Assembly: GCF_003568845.1 (NCBI RefSeq)
Contig: NZ_CP030126.1
Coordinates: forward strand, 2,959,501 to 3,023,500
From: Indioceanicola profundi
GTDB lineage: Bacteria; Pseudomonadota; Alphaproteobacteria; Azospirillales; Azospirillaceae
Reading direction: 5' to 3'
Length of the DNA stretch: 64,000 bases
Below the pieces are notes generated by a model. That model did no database searches, was not told where the DNA came from, and was given only the letters and a program-made list of their open reading frames with translations. Within the stretch, counting starts at the first letter, position 1. Each line of letters opens with the position of its first letter. Below, piece by piece: positions 8,238-16,612 of this stretch. The translations under genes and the position numbers were made by a program.

Positions 8238-9113
8238 TCAGCCTGCGGCTGGAAGCGGCAGCATATCGGGGTTGGCCGGGGCTGCCGCGGGCAGCGGCCG
8301 GCCGGATACGGCGCGGTTGACGCCGGCGGCGACTTCCCTCCAGCAATGGTCGGCCAAGGCCTTGCGGCTAGAGAAACCGTCCAGCGTCACCGGCGGATGG
8401 AATTCCACCACGACCCGGATCATGCCGGCGCGGACCGCCCGCCAGAGGTGCGGCGGCAGCTCCATGTCGCCGTACCAAGCATAGAGCGCCCGCCACACAT
8501 GGCCCAGCGGCATGCCGTCCAGATGGGTGGCGGTGACGGAGACAGGCTGGATGGTCAGCGGCCGGTCGCCGATCCGGGTGGAGGCCACGGCGAACAGCGC
8601 CGTCTTGAACGGCAGGGTGCGGTTGCCGTCGCTGCTGGTCCCTTCCGGGAACAGCACCAGATTGTCCCCGGCCTGGAGCCGGCCGGCGATGCTGTCGGCC
8701 TGCTTCTGCGTCTCGCGCCGGGCGGTGCGGTCGATGAAGACCGTCTGCTGCAGCCGGGCCAGCCAACTGAAGAAGGGCCAAGTCCCCACCTCCGTCTTGG
8801 CGACGAAGGAGACCGGAATCACGGAGGCCAGGACCGGGATGTCCAGGTAGGAGGAGTGATTAGAAATGAACAGGGTCGGCACAATGTCCGACGGCTTCCC
8901 CACCACCTCCACCTCAAGCCCGATCAGCGGGCGGCACATGCGGTGGTACCAGCGCGGGAAACGGGTCCGCCAGGGGCTGTTCAGCGCCAGCAGCGCCAGC
9001 TGCACCGGCATGCAGGCGAAGGTGAAGGCGAAGTAGAGGGCAAGCCGCCATGTGCCGCGCAGGCTGGACCCGATGTCCATGGCGGCCGCGCTTCCTGCCC
9101 CCTGCGTTCCCAT
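8238..9113 (-). CDS. olsA: lyso-ornithine lipid O-acyltransferase (PlsC family)
   Basis: 291 residues of the PlsC/1-acylglycerol-3-phosphate acyltransferase family. An N-terminal membrane segment (about 24-44) is followed by the catalytic HX4D motif (H86 in NHSSYLD, D91) and the FPEGTSSDGN block. By sequence alone it could be a phosphatidic-acid-forming PlsC. Its position 5 bases after an OlsB-type gene makes the second step of ornithine-lipid synthesis (esterifying the 3-hydroxy group of lyso-ornithine lipid at the inner membrane) the best call. The start could be 9113 or a second ATG 33 bases in. Confidence 0.85.
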   Translation of the reverse strand: MGTQGAGSAAAMDIGSSLRGTWRLALYFAFTFACMPVQLALLALNSPWRTRFPRWYHRMCRPLIGLEVEVVGKPSDIVPTLFISNHSSYLDIPVLASVIPVSFVAKTEVGTWPFFSWLARLQQTVFIDRTARRETQKQADSIAGRLQAGDNLVLFPEGTSSDGNRTLPFKTALFAVASTRIGDRPLTIQPVSVTATHLDGMPLGHVWRALYAWYGDMELPPHLWRAVRAGMIRVVVEFHPPVTLDGFSSRKALADHCWREVAAGVNRAVSGRPLPAAAPANPDMLPLPAAG

Positions 9114-9118
9114 GGCGC

Positions 9119-9937
9119 TCAGAGCAGGGCCTGGGTGCTGCGCCGCTCATAATGGCGCATGTATTTCTCGGTGATCAGGTCCGACTTCACCACGATCGCC
9201 ACGTCGGTCGTGTTGAACTGATGGTCGATCACGGCCCCGTCGCCGATGAAACCGCCGAGGCGCAGATAGCCCTTGATCAGCGGCGGCAGCTCCGCCAGCG
9301 CGCGGCGGGCATCGACGGCCTGCTGGTCCAGCATGCGCATGTCCACATAGCGGTGCGGCAGGGCCATGGGACGCAGGGCTGGCGGCGCGAGGTGATGGTA
9401 GTAGAGATAGGAGAGCGGCAGGGCCAGCTTCGACGGCTCGGTTCCGGGCAGGCTGGCGCAGCCGAACATCAACTGGATATCGTACTGGAACGCGTAGGCC
9501 GCGATGCCGCGCCACAGAAGCTGCATCGCCTGACGGCTGCGGTAGGCCACATCCACGCAGGACCGGCCAAGTTCCAGCACCTCCCCCGGATAGCTCTCGA
9601 TCCGGGAGATATCGTACTCGTCGGAGGAGTAGAAGGAGCCGGTGCGGGCGGCGGCGTGGCGGCGGATCAGCCGGTAGGTGCCGACGACGCTGGCGGCACC
9701 CTGGCCCAGCGCATGGTCGATCACCAGGAGATGATCGCAGACCTCGTCATAGAGGTCGAAATCCCGCTGGATGGCGGCCATCTCCGCCGTGGGACGCGCC
9801 CTCATCTCCTCATAGAAGACGCGGTAGCGCAGGGCCTGTGCCGCTTTGACTTCAGCGGCCGTTTCGGCGAGGCGGACCTCCAGACTGCCCATGCGCAGGT
9901 CGGCGGAGGAAAGCGCGTCGGTGGTGATATCAGCCAT
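9119..9937 (-). CDS. olsB: L-ornithine N-alpha-acyltransferase
   Basis: 272 residues of the GNAT-related OlsB family. It joins a 3-hydroxyacyl group from acyl carrier protein to the alpha-amino group of ornithine, giving lyso-ornithine lipid. Family features are the core from VRLAETAAEVKAAQALRYRV, YDEVCDHLLVID, LELGRSCVD, a LMFGCASLPG block and a long C-terminal region. I chose the ATG at 9937, preceded by GAAGAGAG; the frame stays open to 10054, but that extension is not conserved-looking. With olsA it forms a two-gene operon for phosphorus-free membrane lipids, often induced by phosphate limitation; no Pho box was recognised. Confidence 0.9.
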   Translation of the reverse strand: MADITTDALSSADLRMGSLEVRLAETAAEVKAAQALRYRVFYEEMRARPTAEMAAIQRDFDLYDEVCDHLLVIDHALGQGAASVVGTYRLIRRHAAARTGSFYSSDEYDISRIESYPGEVLELGRSCVDVAYRSRQAMQLLWRGIAAYAFQYDIQLMFGCASLPGTEPSKLALPLSYLYYHHLAPPALRPMALPHRYVDMRMLDQQAVDARRALAELPPLIKGYLRLGGFIGDGAVIDHQFNTTDVAIVVKSDLITEKYMRHYERRSTQALL

Positions 9938-10090
9938 GCTCTCTTCACGGTCGCTGGCGCGGGACGGAACGTCCATTCCCCACGTCTCAGCCCAATGGCA
10001 TACCACAATGAGCCAGACGGAGGTCAACCGACTCCTGAGTAGCGATACCCCCAAGTCACGAAAGTTTCACGTGCGGGAAGGGGGTACGGA

Positions 10091-10117
10091 AGAGGCGGCC
10101 CGATATGGACCGCCTCT
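10091..10117 (-). terminator. hairpin between mucR and olsB
   Basis: AGAGGCGG (10091-10098) pairs with CCGCCTCT (10110-10117) around an 11-base loop, downstream of mucR. There is no strong T-run on the minus strand, so termination is plausible but unproven. Confidence 0.45.
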
Positions 10118-10152
10118 TGAATTCCCCGCCCGTGTCCCCTTTCGCGCCGGAC

Positions 10153-10572
10153 TTACTCCGCCGCGTTGCGGCGTGCCCGCGTCCCCAGCCCGATCTGCTT
10201 GGCCAGCTTGGAACGCTGCTTCGCATAGTTCGGCGCGACCATCGGATAGTCGGCCGGCAGGCCCCAACGGTCCCGGTATTCTTCCGGGGTCATATCGTAT
10301 GCAGTCTTCAGATGCCGCTTCAGCATCTTCAGCTTCTTTCCGTCTTCCAGGCACACAATGTATTCCGGGGTGACGGACTTCTTGATCGGCACGGCCGGCT
10401 GCGGACGCTCCGGCTGGGCAACCTGCTCCTGACCCACATTGGTCAGGCTGCGGTAGACTTGGTCGATCAGGGAAGGCAGATCGGCAACGGCGACTGTATT
10501 GTTGGAAACGTGAGCGGCCACGATCTCGGCGGTGAGAGACAACAGCTCATTCATAGGGGACTCGGACGACAT
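10153..10572 (-). CDS. mucR: MucR/Ros-family zinc-finger regulator
   Basis: 139 residues, the usual length. The C-terminal half carries the family core: YIVCLEDGKKLKMLKRHL (single zinc-finger-like unit with C and H ligands), MTPEEYRDRWGLPADYPMVA and NYAKQRSKLAKQIGLG. The N-terminal helix-forming region matches the oligomerisation part. MucR proteins bind AT-rich DNA and silence exopolysaccharide, motility and cell-cycle genes in alphaproteobacteria, and usually their own promoter. The 91-base gap shared with the divergent TusA-like gene is AT-richer than its surroundings and is a likely binding region. Confidence 0.95.
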   Translation of the reverse strand: MSSESPMNELLSLTAEIVAAHVSNNTVAVADLPSLIDQVYRSLTNVGQEQVAQPERPQPAVPIKKSVTPEYIVCLEDGKKLKMLKRHLKTAYDMTPEEYRDRWGLPADYPMVAPNYAKQRSKLAKQIGLGTRARRNAAE

Positions 10573-10663
10573 CTATCTTTGCTCCATCGTAGGAACGTAC
10601 TGGTGGTATAAGTCTTAAAGCGAAGCTTGGCAATATCGAATTAGTGCGGTCGAAGAGGACAGC

Positions 10664-10918
10664 GTGACGGTCGAAAAAGCTGCGGATTACTTTCTGGACA
10701 TAACGGCTCTGGTCTGTCCGATGACCTTCGTTCGGACCAAGCTGGCTGTGGAGCGATTGACTGCGGGCCAGACGCTTGAGGTGCGCCTTAATGCAGGCGA
10801 ACCGCTGGCCAACGTGCCCCGCTCATTGGCGGAACACGGGCACTCTGTCCTGTCGGTAGAGCCGGAGGATGGGACAAACCCGCAAGGGGTGCATCGTCTG
10901 CTGGTAAGAAAGTCTTGA
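10664..10918 (+). CDS. TusA/SirA-like sulfur carrier protein
   Basis: 84 residues, full length for the family. The key cysteine is C18 in LVCPMTFVRTKLAVERL, the TusA-type CPxx motif at the start of the first helix. The characteristic end is followed by a beta strand (GVHRLLVRKS). TusA-fold proteins relay persulfide sulfur, for example in tRNA thiolation or sulfur oxidation; the acceptor is not shown here. The start is GTG 10664. It is divergent from mucR, so it may be regulated from the shared 91-base region. Confidence 0.85.
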   Translation: MTVEKAADYFLDITALVCPMTFVRTKLAVERLTAGQTLEVRLNAGEPLANVPRSLAEHGHSVLSVEPEDGTNPQGVHRLLVRKS

Positions 10919-10939
10919 AATTCCATACCCGGTGAGAGA

Positions 10940-11434
10940 TCAGCCCAAGAATTGGGCCGGTCCCGCCATGATGATGGCATCCACCGCACGCCCACCCAGC
11001 CGGTAATAACCGCGCCGCCGGCCCACATCGTTGAAGCCGAGGCTGGAGTAAAGGCCGCGAGCCGGCGCGTTGGTTTCCGCCACCTCCAGGAACAGGGTGG
11101 TCGCACCCGCCCCGGCGGCATGGGCCATGGCGCCCCGGACCAGATGCCTTGCCACCCCGCCCCGCCGCTGTTGCGGCAGCACGCCGATGGTCAGGATCTC
11201 CCCCTCGTCCGCCGCGGTGCGGGCGAGGATCAGGCCGGCGGGCGGGGCATCCGCCCCCCCCCCCCGCACCGCGACCAGAGCGAAGGTGCCGGGAAGGGAC
11301 AGCAGGTCGGCAAAGGATCTGTCGTCCCAGGCCGGACCGGTCACGTCCGGATCGGCGAAGCATTGCGCATGCAGTGCTGCCAGCAGCTCCGCTCCCGCGG
11401 GGCCGAGTTCCACCAGCCGGGGTTCCGCCGTCAT
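10940..11434 (-). CDS. rimI: ribosomal protein bS18-alanine N-acetyltransferase-like GNAT
   Basis: 164 residues. GNAT fold with the acetyl-CoA loop LPQQRRGGVARHLV and the RimI-typical LFLEVAETNAPARGLYSSLGF and RRGYYR blocks. RimI acetylates the N-terminal alanine of ribosomal protein S18. Its ATG overlaps the intended tsaB stop as ATGA, the usual tsaB-rimI coupling. The gene contains a run of twelve C on the plus strand (11254-11265), read as a glycine stretch (RGGGADAPP). The reading frame is intact as given but would break with any slip of one or two bases. Confidence 0.88.
   Translation of the reverse strand: MTAEPRLVELGPAGAELLAALHAQCFADPDVTGPAWDDRSFADLLSLPGTFALVAVRGGGADAPPAGLILARTAADEGEILTIGVLPQQRRGGVARHLVRGAMAHAAGAGATTLFLEVAETNAPARGLYSSLGFNDVGRRRGYYRLGGRAVDAIIMAGPAQFLG
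11254..11265. repeat. 12-base C/G homopolymer inside rimI
   Basis: An uninterrupted run of 12 C on the plus strand (G on the coding strand) within the rimI reading frame. Such tracts are prone to replication slippage and to sequencing error. Confidence 0.95.
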
Positions 11435-12125
11435 TCCCTGGCCTTCGGCATGGTGACGTCGGCGGGCGCAGATAGAAGGGCTGGGCCGGCCGGGCCGCCA
11501 GCTCCGCCTCGCTCAATTCCGCCGTCAGCCGCGCCACGGCCACGGCCTCCGCCGCCCCCGTGCCTGGCCGCACCTCCATGTCGCCCGCCCAGCCGCCCAG
11601 GCCGGCCGCCGCCCGCTCCGCCGCGTCGCCGGCCAGCACCAGCGGCCCCGGCGGCAGATGCCGGGCCGCCCAGGCCGGCAGGTCGGCGGGCAGCACGTCC
11701 GCCGGTTCGGCCAGGGGCCGCAGCCCCTCGCCGAAGGGCTGGAGGAAGAGATCGTCGCGGCGGGACTCCACACAGGCCAGCACGGTGCGCCCCGCCCGCA
11801 CAGCCGGGTCCAGCCCGTGCGCCACCGCCTCGAAACTGGTGATCCCCGCCAGCGGCTTTGCCGAGGCCAGCGCCAGCCCCCGCGCCGCCGCCAGCCCGAT
11901 GCGCAGCCCCGTGAAGGTGCCCGGCCCCACGGTGGCGCCGTATCTGTGGATATCGGCGAAGCCCACCCCCGCCTCCGCCAGCAGCTCCTGCACCAAGGGC
12001 ACCAGCCGTTCCGCCTGCCCGCGGGCCATGGGCTCCGCCCGAACGGCCAGGACGCGCCGCTCCCTGCCGCACCAGAGGGCGGCGGCGCAGGCGCTGGTGG
12101 CGGTTTCGAGGCCGAGGGTCAGCAT
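11431..12125 (-). CDS. tsaB: tRNA threonylcarbamoyladenosine biosynthesis protein TsaB, with a 3' frameshift
   Basis: Starts at ATG 12125 (MLTLGLETATSACAAALW). About 220 residues of TsaB sequence follow, including the GPGTFTGLRIGLAAARGLA signature. TsaB is the scaffold partner of TsaD in making t6A37 on ANN-decoding tRNAs. At PFYLRPP the frame goes wrong: with one extra C in the CCCGCC run near 11461-11468 it would read DVTMPKARE and stop at 11431, overlapping the rimI ATG as ATGA. As written, the protein instead runs on through rimI in another frame to a stop at 10788, about 445 residues. Coordinates given are for the repaired gene. A sequencing error or a genuine frameshift are both possible. 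Confidence 0.88.
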
Positions 12126-12203
12126 GGCGAACTCTTGACTGGCCGGTCGGGACGGGCGTGGTAGAGCTGGCGTCCCGCACCGCCCCAACCAGCAGACCGC
12201 CCG

Positions 12204-12755
12204 ATGCAGTTCCGCCGGATCGCCCCGCCCGCCTTCGACGTTGATCTGGATATCCGCTATGCCACGGCCAGCAACCTGACGGGAAGGCCCATCTATGCGC
12301 GGCCGCTCTGCCTGCTGCACCCGGAGGCGGCGGCGCGGCTGGATGATGCCGTGCGGCTGGCCGGGGCCATGGGGCTGCGGCTGCGCATCTTCGACGGCTA
12401 CCGGCCGCCCGCAGCGCAATGGGCGCTGTGGCGGGCGCTGCCGGACCCGCGCTTCATCGCCGATCCCCGCATTGGTTCCAACCACGCCCGCGGCGTGGCG
12501 GTGGATCTGACGCTCTCCGCCGCCAACGGAACGGTGCTGGAGATGGGCACCGGCTTCGACGATATGGAGGAGCAGGCCTACCATGCCCGCACCGACATCC
12601 CGGTTGAGGCCCAGCGCAACCGCGCCACCCTGCTGGGCATCATGACGGCGGCGGGGTGGGAGCGGTACGAGTATGAGTGGTGGCACTACCAGCTTCCAGA
12701 TGCGAAATCCTACCCGCTGGTGGAGGATGGCGCCTTGGGGGAGCGGGTGATGTAG
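12204..12755 (+). CDS. ddpX: D-alanyl-D-alanine dipeptidase (VanX/DdpX type)
   Basis: 183 residues of the M15D zinc peptidase family. Metal and catalytic residues are visible: H94 and D101 in SNHARGVAVDL, the E158-x2-H161 motif in EYEWWHY, and R67 in DGYRPP. It cleaves free D-Ala-D-Ala. In bacteria without van clusters this serves peptidoglycan recycling or D-Ala use rather than vancomycin resistance; no vanH, vanA or vanRS genes are nearby. There is no signal peptide, so it is cytosolic. It is divergent from tsaB and convergent with the Ada-like gene, whose stop is 6 bases away. Confidence 0.9.
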   Translation: MQFRRIAPPAFDVDLDIRYATASNLTGRPIYARPLCLLHPEAAARLDDAVRLAGAMGLRLRIFDGYRPPAAQWALWRALPDPRFIADPRIGSNHARGVAVDLTLSAANGTVLEMGTGFDDMEEQAYHARTDIPVEAQRNRATLLGIMTAAGWERYEYEWWHYQLPDAKSYPLVEDGALGERVM

Positions 12756-12760
12756 CGGGC

Positions 12761-13642
12761 CTATCCCGCCAGCCGCGCCGCCTCCCAGGCCAGCAGGGCG
12801 CGCTTGCGGGCGGGGCCCCAGCGGTAATTGTCCAGCACGCCGGTCTTGCGGATCACCCGGTGGCAGGGAATGACGAAGCTGATCGGATTGGCGCCCACCG
12901 CATTGCCCACCGCCCGGTTCGCTCCCGGCCTGCCGATGCTGCGCGCCACGGCGTCATAGGTGGTGACCTGCCCGAAGGGGATGGCGAGCAGCGCCTGCCA
13001 GACCTTGAGCTGGAAATTGGTGCCGCGCAGATGCACCGTCACCGGCCCCTCCCCCACCCCCTCGAAGGCGCGGGCCGCCATGGAGGCGGTCGCCGCCGGG
13101 TCCTCCACAAGGCCGGCCGCCGGCCATTCGGCCCGCAGCTCCGCCAGATTCTCCTCCAGCCCCTTGCCGGTGCCGGGTGCGGCGACGAAGCTCAGCCAGC
13201 AGAGCCCCCGCGGGGTGGCGGCCAGCAGGGCGCGGCCCAGCGGCACATCATGCACGCCCCAACGGATGGTCAGCCCGGCTCCAGCCGCCTTGTACTCGCC
13301 CGGCGTGCAGGCCTCCGCCACCACGAACAGATCGTGCAGCCGCGACGGGCCGGACAGGCCGAGATCGTAGGCGGCGTCCAGCAGCCCGCCCCTCTCCTCC
13401 CGCAGCAGGCGGCGGGCATGGCCCAGCGTCACGAACTGGGCGAAGCGCTTGGGGCTGACCCCGGCGCGGCGCTTGAACAGCTTCTGGAAATGGGCCGGCG
13501 ACAGCCCGGCCTCGGCGGCGAGATCGTCCAGGTCGGGCGGAGCCTGCCAGTCCCGCGCCAGCCGCTCGATCGCCCGCTGCACGATCAGCCCGGCATTGTC
13601 CAGCTCTTCATCCACAGGCGCGTTTGTCAGCATTATGGTCAT
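12761..13642 (-). CDS. AraC-type regulator fused to a 6-O-methylguanine-DNA methyltransferase (Ada-like)
   Basis: 293 residues. Residues ~15-118 are an AraC double HTH (LAAEAGLSPAHFQKLFKRRA, ending ACTPGEYK). Residues ~125-293 are an Ogt/MGMT domain with helix-hairpin RPGANRAVGNAVGANPI and the alkyl-accepting C260 in IPCHRVIR. It repairs O6-methylguanine by suicide transfer. It lacks the N-terminal zinc domain (with its methyl-phosphotriester-accepting cysteine) that triggers Ada autoinduction in E. coli. Regulation by methyl transfer to that site is therefore not possible here, and what switches its DNA-binding half is unclear. Confidence 0.93.
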   Translation of the reverse strand: MTIMLTNAPVDEELDNAGLIVQRAIERLARDWQAPPDLDDLAAEAGLSPAHFQKLFKRRAGVSPKRFAQFVTLGHARRLLREERGGLLDAAYDLGLSGPSRLHDLFVVAEACTPGEYKAAGAGLTIRWGVHDVPLGRALLAATPRGLCWLSFVAAPGTGKGLEENLAELRAEWPAAGLVEDPAATASMAARAFEGVGEGPVTVHLRGTNFQLKVWQALLAIPFGQVTTYDAVARSIGRPGANRAVGNAVGANPISFVIPCHRVIRKTGVLDNYRWGPARKRALLAWEAARLAG

Positions 13643-13746
13643 GGCCCGGTCCTCCCGTTTCCGGCGGGATGATGAGGCGGCGGGACCTGGCGCGCCACCC
13701 GAAAGCTGTGGTGCGGGTCCGGGTGTTCCCGCCTTTCCTTTTTCCT

Positions 13747-13826
13747 GTCATCCCGGCGGAAGCCGGGACCCAGAGCCACGGGCACCTTCCTCGGGACTCC
13801 TGGGCCCCGGCTTCCGCCGGGGTGAC
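13747..13826. repeat. palindromic dispersed repeat, full copy
   Basis: A left arm beginning GTCATCCCGGCGGAAGC (13747) is the inverted complement of a right arm ending in GCCGGGGTGAC (13826), with about 20 bases between. A truncated relative with the same centre lies at 23301-23360. Repeats of this form are common between genes in many alphaproteobacteria. It separates the Ada-like gene from the patatin gene. Confidence 0.85.
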
Positions 13827-13924
13827 GGTAGGGAAAACCTTCTCCCAACCTTTTCCACATTCCCGTCATTTGACCCGCGGCACCACGCGGGCGCACACTC
13901 GAAGGCGGGGCCGATGTTCCAGGT

Positions 13925-16357
13925 GTGCCGGTGAAGGAAAAGGAACTGCGCATCGCGCTGGTCTGCTATGGCGGCGTCAGCCTGGCCGTCTACATGCACG
14001 GGGTCACCAAGGAGCTATGGAAGCTGGTCCGGGCCAGCCGGGCGCTGCACGCCCTGCCCGATCCGGCTGCCCGCACGGGTTCCAGCTTCGCCGATGTGGA
14101 TGGCGACCGCGCCTTCGACACGGAGGCCGTCTATTTCGACCTGCTGCGCGACATCGGGGAAAGCCTGGACCTTCGCGTGCTGATCGACGTGGTGTCGGGA
14201 TCGAGTGCGGGCGGCATCAACGGGGTGTTCCTGGCCCGCGCCCTGGCCCATGACCTGTCGCTGGAACCGCTGACCGCCCTGTGGCTGGAGAATGCCGACG
14301 TCACCCGCCTGATCGCGGAGGACCGGCGCGCCACGCCCTGGAGCAAGTGGTTCATGCGCCCCCTGCTGACCCTGCCGGCCTGGCGCAGGATCGCGCCGGA
14401 TGCGGAGACGCAGGAGAAGCTGTCCCTGTTCGTGCGCTCCCGCTGGTTCACCCCGCCCTTCGACGGGCACCGGCTGATGGAATTCCTGCTGGAGGCAAGC
14501 CGCGCCATGGGGGAGGCGGCGGAGCCGCGATGCAGCCTGATCCCGACCGGGCTGCCTTTGTCGCTGTCCGTCACTGTCACCGACTTCCACGGCTATCGCC
14601 AACGCATCCCCGCCCATGATCCCGCCGAGATCGAGGAGCGGGAGCATCGGCATGTCCTGTCCTTCCAGTACCGACGCGGGGCCGACGGGCGGGTGGTGAG
14701 CGACTTCGAGGATGGCAACATCCCAGGCCTGGTTTTCGCCGCCCGCGCCACCAGCAGCTTCCCCGGCGCATTCCCGCCGACCCAGCTCCGCCAGCTCGAC
14801 CGGCTGCTGGCCGAGCGGGAGGAGGCATGGCCGGACCGCACCCGCTTCATCGACGCCAACTTCACCTATTACCGCGCCTGCGGCTTCGATCCGGAGCAGG
14901 CCAGCTTCATCGATGGCAGCGTGCTGAACAACAAGCCCTTCGCGGAGGCGCTGGCGGCCATCCAGGGTCGCCCCGCCTATCGCGAGGTGGACCGGCGCGT
15001 GGTCTATATCGATCCCAATCCGGAGCAGCCGGTCCCGCTCGGCCGGACGGAGGCGCCGGGCTTCTTCCGCACCATCATCGGAGCCCTGTCCGACATTCCC
15101 CGGAACGAACCGGTGCGCGACGAGCTGGCGGAGATCGCGGCCACCAATGCCGGCATCAACCGGCTGCGCGGGGTGGTGGAGGCGGCGCGCCCCCGCATCT
15201 CCGCCCTGGTGGCGGAGACCATCGGCGGCCGCATTCCGGAAGCGCCGACCGGAGCCGAGATCGGCCGCTGGCGCGAAATGTCCATGAACCGCGCCGCGGC
15301 GGAGGCCGGCTTCGCCTATGAGGCCTATCTGCGCCTGAAGATCGACGGGGTGCTGGATCATCTGGCCCGGCTGCTGGCCGGGCTGGGCGGCCATGCGGAT
15401 GGGGAGGCGGTGGCGCGGATGCATGCCGCCCTCAGCCTCTGGGCGGTTGAGCGCGGCGTGTTCGGCCCGCGCCCGCTGACCGAGCCGGTGGATGCCGACG
15501 GGAAGTCCGCCCCCTGGGTACGCTTCCTGATGGCGTTCGACGGAGCCTTCCGCGCCCGCCGCCTGCGCTTCGTGATGCGGGAGCTGAACCGTCTCTACGC
15601 CCGCGGCGGCGGCGCTGCGGCCCCGCACGGGCTGGACAGCCTGAAGACCGGCCTTTACGCCGTGCTGGAACGGCTGCGCGGCATCACGAACGGCAGCATC
15701 CTGGATGAGGAGGACCGCACCGCCCTGATCCTGCATCTGGCCCCGGACCCCGATGTGGGCGGGCTGGACCGGGCGCTGGCCCGTCTGGAGGCGCGGTTCG
15801 ACCTGGAAAGCCTGACCCTGGAGGTGGACGAGGTATTCGGCCGCTCCATGGTGGCGGGCCTGGATGCGGAGGCGCGGGGCGACCTGCTGACCGCCTATCT
15901 GGGATTTGCCTTCTGGGACGTGCTGACCTTCTCCACCAGCGGCTGGAAGGAGCTGGACGAGTACCATGCGATGAAGGTGGACCGGGTCGGCCCGCCGGAT
16001 GCCCGGCTGCTACGCCGCGGCGGAGCGCCCGTGCAGTTGAAGGGCGCGCGGCTGAACCGCTTCGGCGCCTTCTTCTCCGCCGCCGACCGGGAGCATGATT
16101 ATCTTCTGGGCCGGCTGCACGCGGCGGAGCGGGCCATCGACCTGGTGGTGGATGCCGCCGGCGAGAACCGTCCCCGCGCGGACAAGGTCACCGCCCTGAA
16201 GCTCCGCGCCTTCCGCACCATCCTGGCGACCGAGCGCGAACGGCTTGGACCCGAGAGCCGGGGATTGAGGCTGGCCGAGCAGTGGGTGGAAAAATGTGCG
16301 GAAGGACAGATTGATTGTACGTATTCCGACAAACCAGTTGTTCAGCTTTCTGCCTGA
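13925..16357 (+). CDS. patatin-like phospholipase domain protein
   Basis: 810 residues; GTG at 13925 or the GTG two codons later is the start. The N-terminal glycine-rich loop CYGGVSLAVYMHGV, the nucleophile elbow S91-GSSAGG (catalytic S94) and the D330-G pair in SFIDGSVLNNKPF form the patatin Ser-Asp dyad. The remaining ~450 residues are a long helical C-terminal extension typical of the bacterial patatin-like/DUF3376 group. Substrate is probably lipid acyl esters; no signal peptide is seen. The last ~15 codons, after LAEQWVEK, turn AT-rich and merge into the island to the right, so the original C-terminus may have been replaced. Confidence 0.88.
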   Translation: MPVKEKELRIALVCYGGVSLAVYMHGVTKELWKLVRASRALHALPDPAARTGSSFADVDGDRAFDTEAVYFDLLRDIGESLDLRVLIDVVSGSSAGGINGVFLARALAHDLSLEPLTALWLENADVTRLIAEDRRATPWSKWFMRPLLTLPAWRRIAPDAETQEKLSLFVRSRWFTPPFDGHRLMEFLLEASRAMGEAAEPRCSLIPTGLPLSLSVTVTDFHGYRQRIPAHDPAEIEEREHRHVLSFQYRRGADGRVVSDFEDGNIPGLVFAARATSSFPGAFPPTQLRQLDRLLAEREEAWPDRTRFIDANFTYYRACGFDPEQASFIDGSVLNNKPFAEALAAIQGRPAYREVDRRVVYIDPNPEQPVPLGRTEAPGFFRTIIGALSDIPRNEPVRDELAEIAATNAGINRLRGVVEAARPRISALVAETIGGRIPEAPTGAEIGRWREMSMNRAAAEAGFAYEAYLRLKIDGVLDHLARLLAGLGGHADGEAVARMHAALSLWAVERGVFGPRPLTEPVDADGKSAPWVRFLMAFDGAFRARRLRFVMRELNRLYARGGGAAAPHGLDSLKTGLYAVLERLRGITNGSILDEEDRTALILHLAPDPDVGGLDRALARLEARFDLESLTLEVDEVFGRSMVAGLDAEARGDLLTAYLGFAFWDVLTFSTSGWKELDEYHAMKVDRVGPPDARLLRRGGAPVQLKGARLNRFGAFFSAADREHDYLLGRLHAAERAIDLVVDAAGENRPRADKVTALKLRAFRTILATERERLGPESRGLRLAEQWVEKCAEGQIDCTYSDKPVVQLSA

Positions 16358-16451
16358 TACCTGTATATACATACTGACATTAATCACGAATAACTTAACT
16401 CGGGCATGCATTTCCGCTTAGCGTGAGTAATGGCGAATTAACCGAAGCTAG

Positions 16452-16478
16452 TTGCTCCGCGTTTCTGAGACATATAAT
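16452..16478 (+). promoter_or_regulatory. candidate promoter in the AT-rich island
   Basis: A perfect TATAAT (16473-16478) with TTGCTC (16452-16457) upstream at a short 15-base spacing, 134 bases before the island gene. The -10 is convincing; the -35 is not. Confidence 0.35.
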
Positions 16479-16612
16479 TCTAACATTTCCTTGCAGCGTT
16501 AGCATACGTGCGACTAGATAGCATTAACATATCGGGGTAAGGCTACGAATGAGGAACTTGTGGTATAGTCGCCTAATTCTAGAAACCCAAGGAGCTGCAT
16601 AAGGACAAGCCC

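Noticed and set aside
10788-12686. A 632-residue frame that includes TsaB
   Set aside because: Real TsaB begins at ATG 12125 and its C-terminus is frameshifted; the upstream and downstream parts are antisense or out of frame to ddpX and rimI.
12204-12755. Vancomycin resistance via VanX
   Set aside because: The gene stands alone, without vanHA or vanRS, and the organism is Gram-negative; a D-Ala-D-Ala recycling role is more likely.
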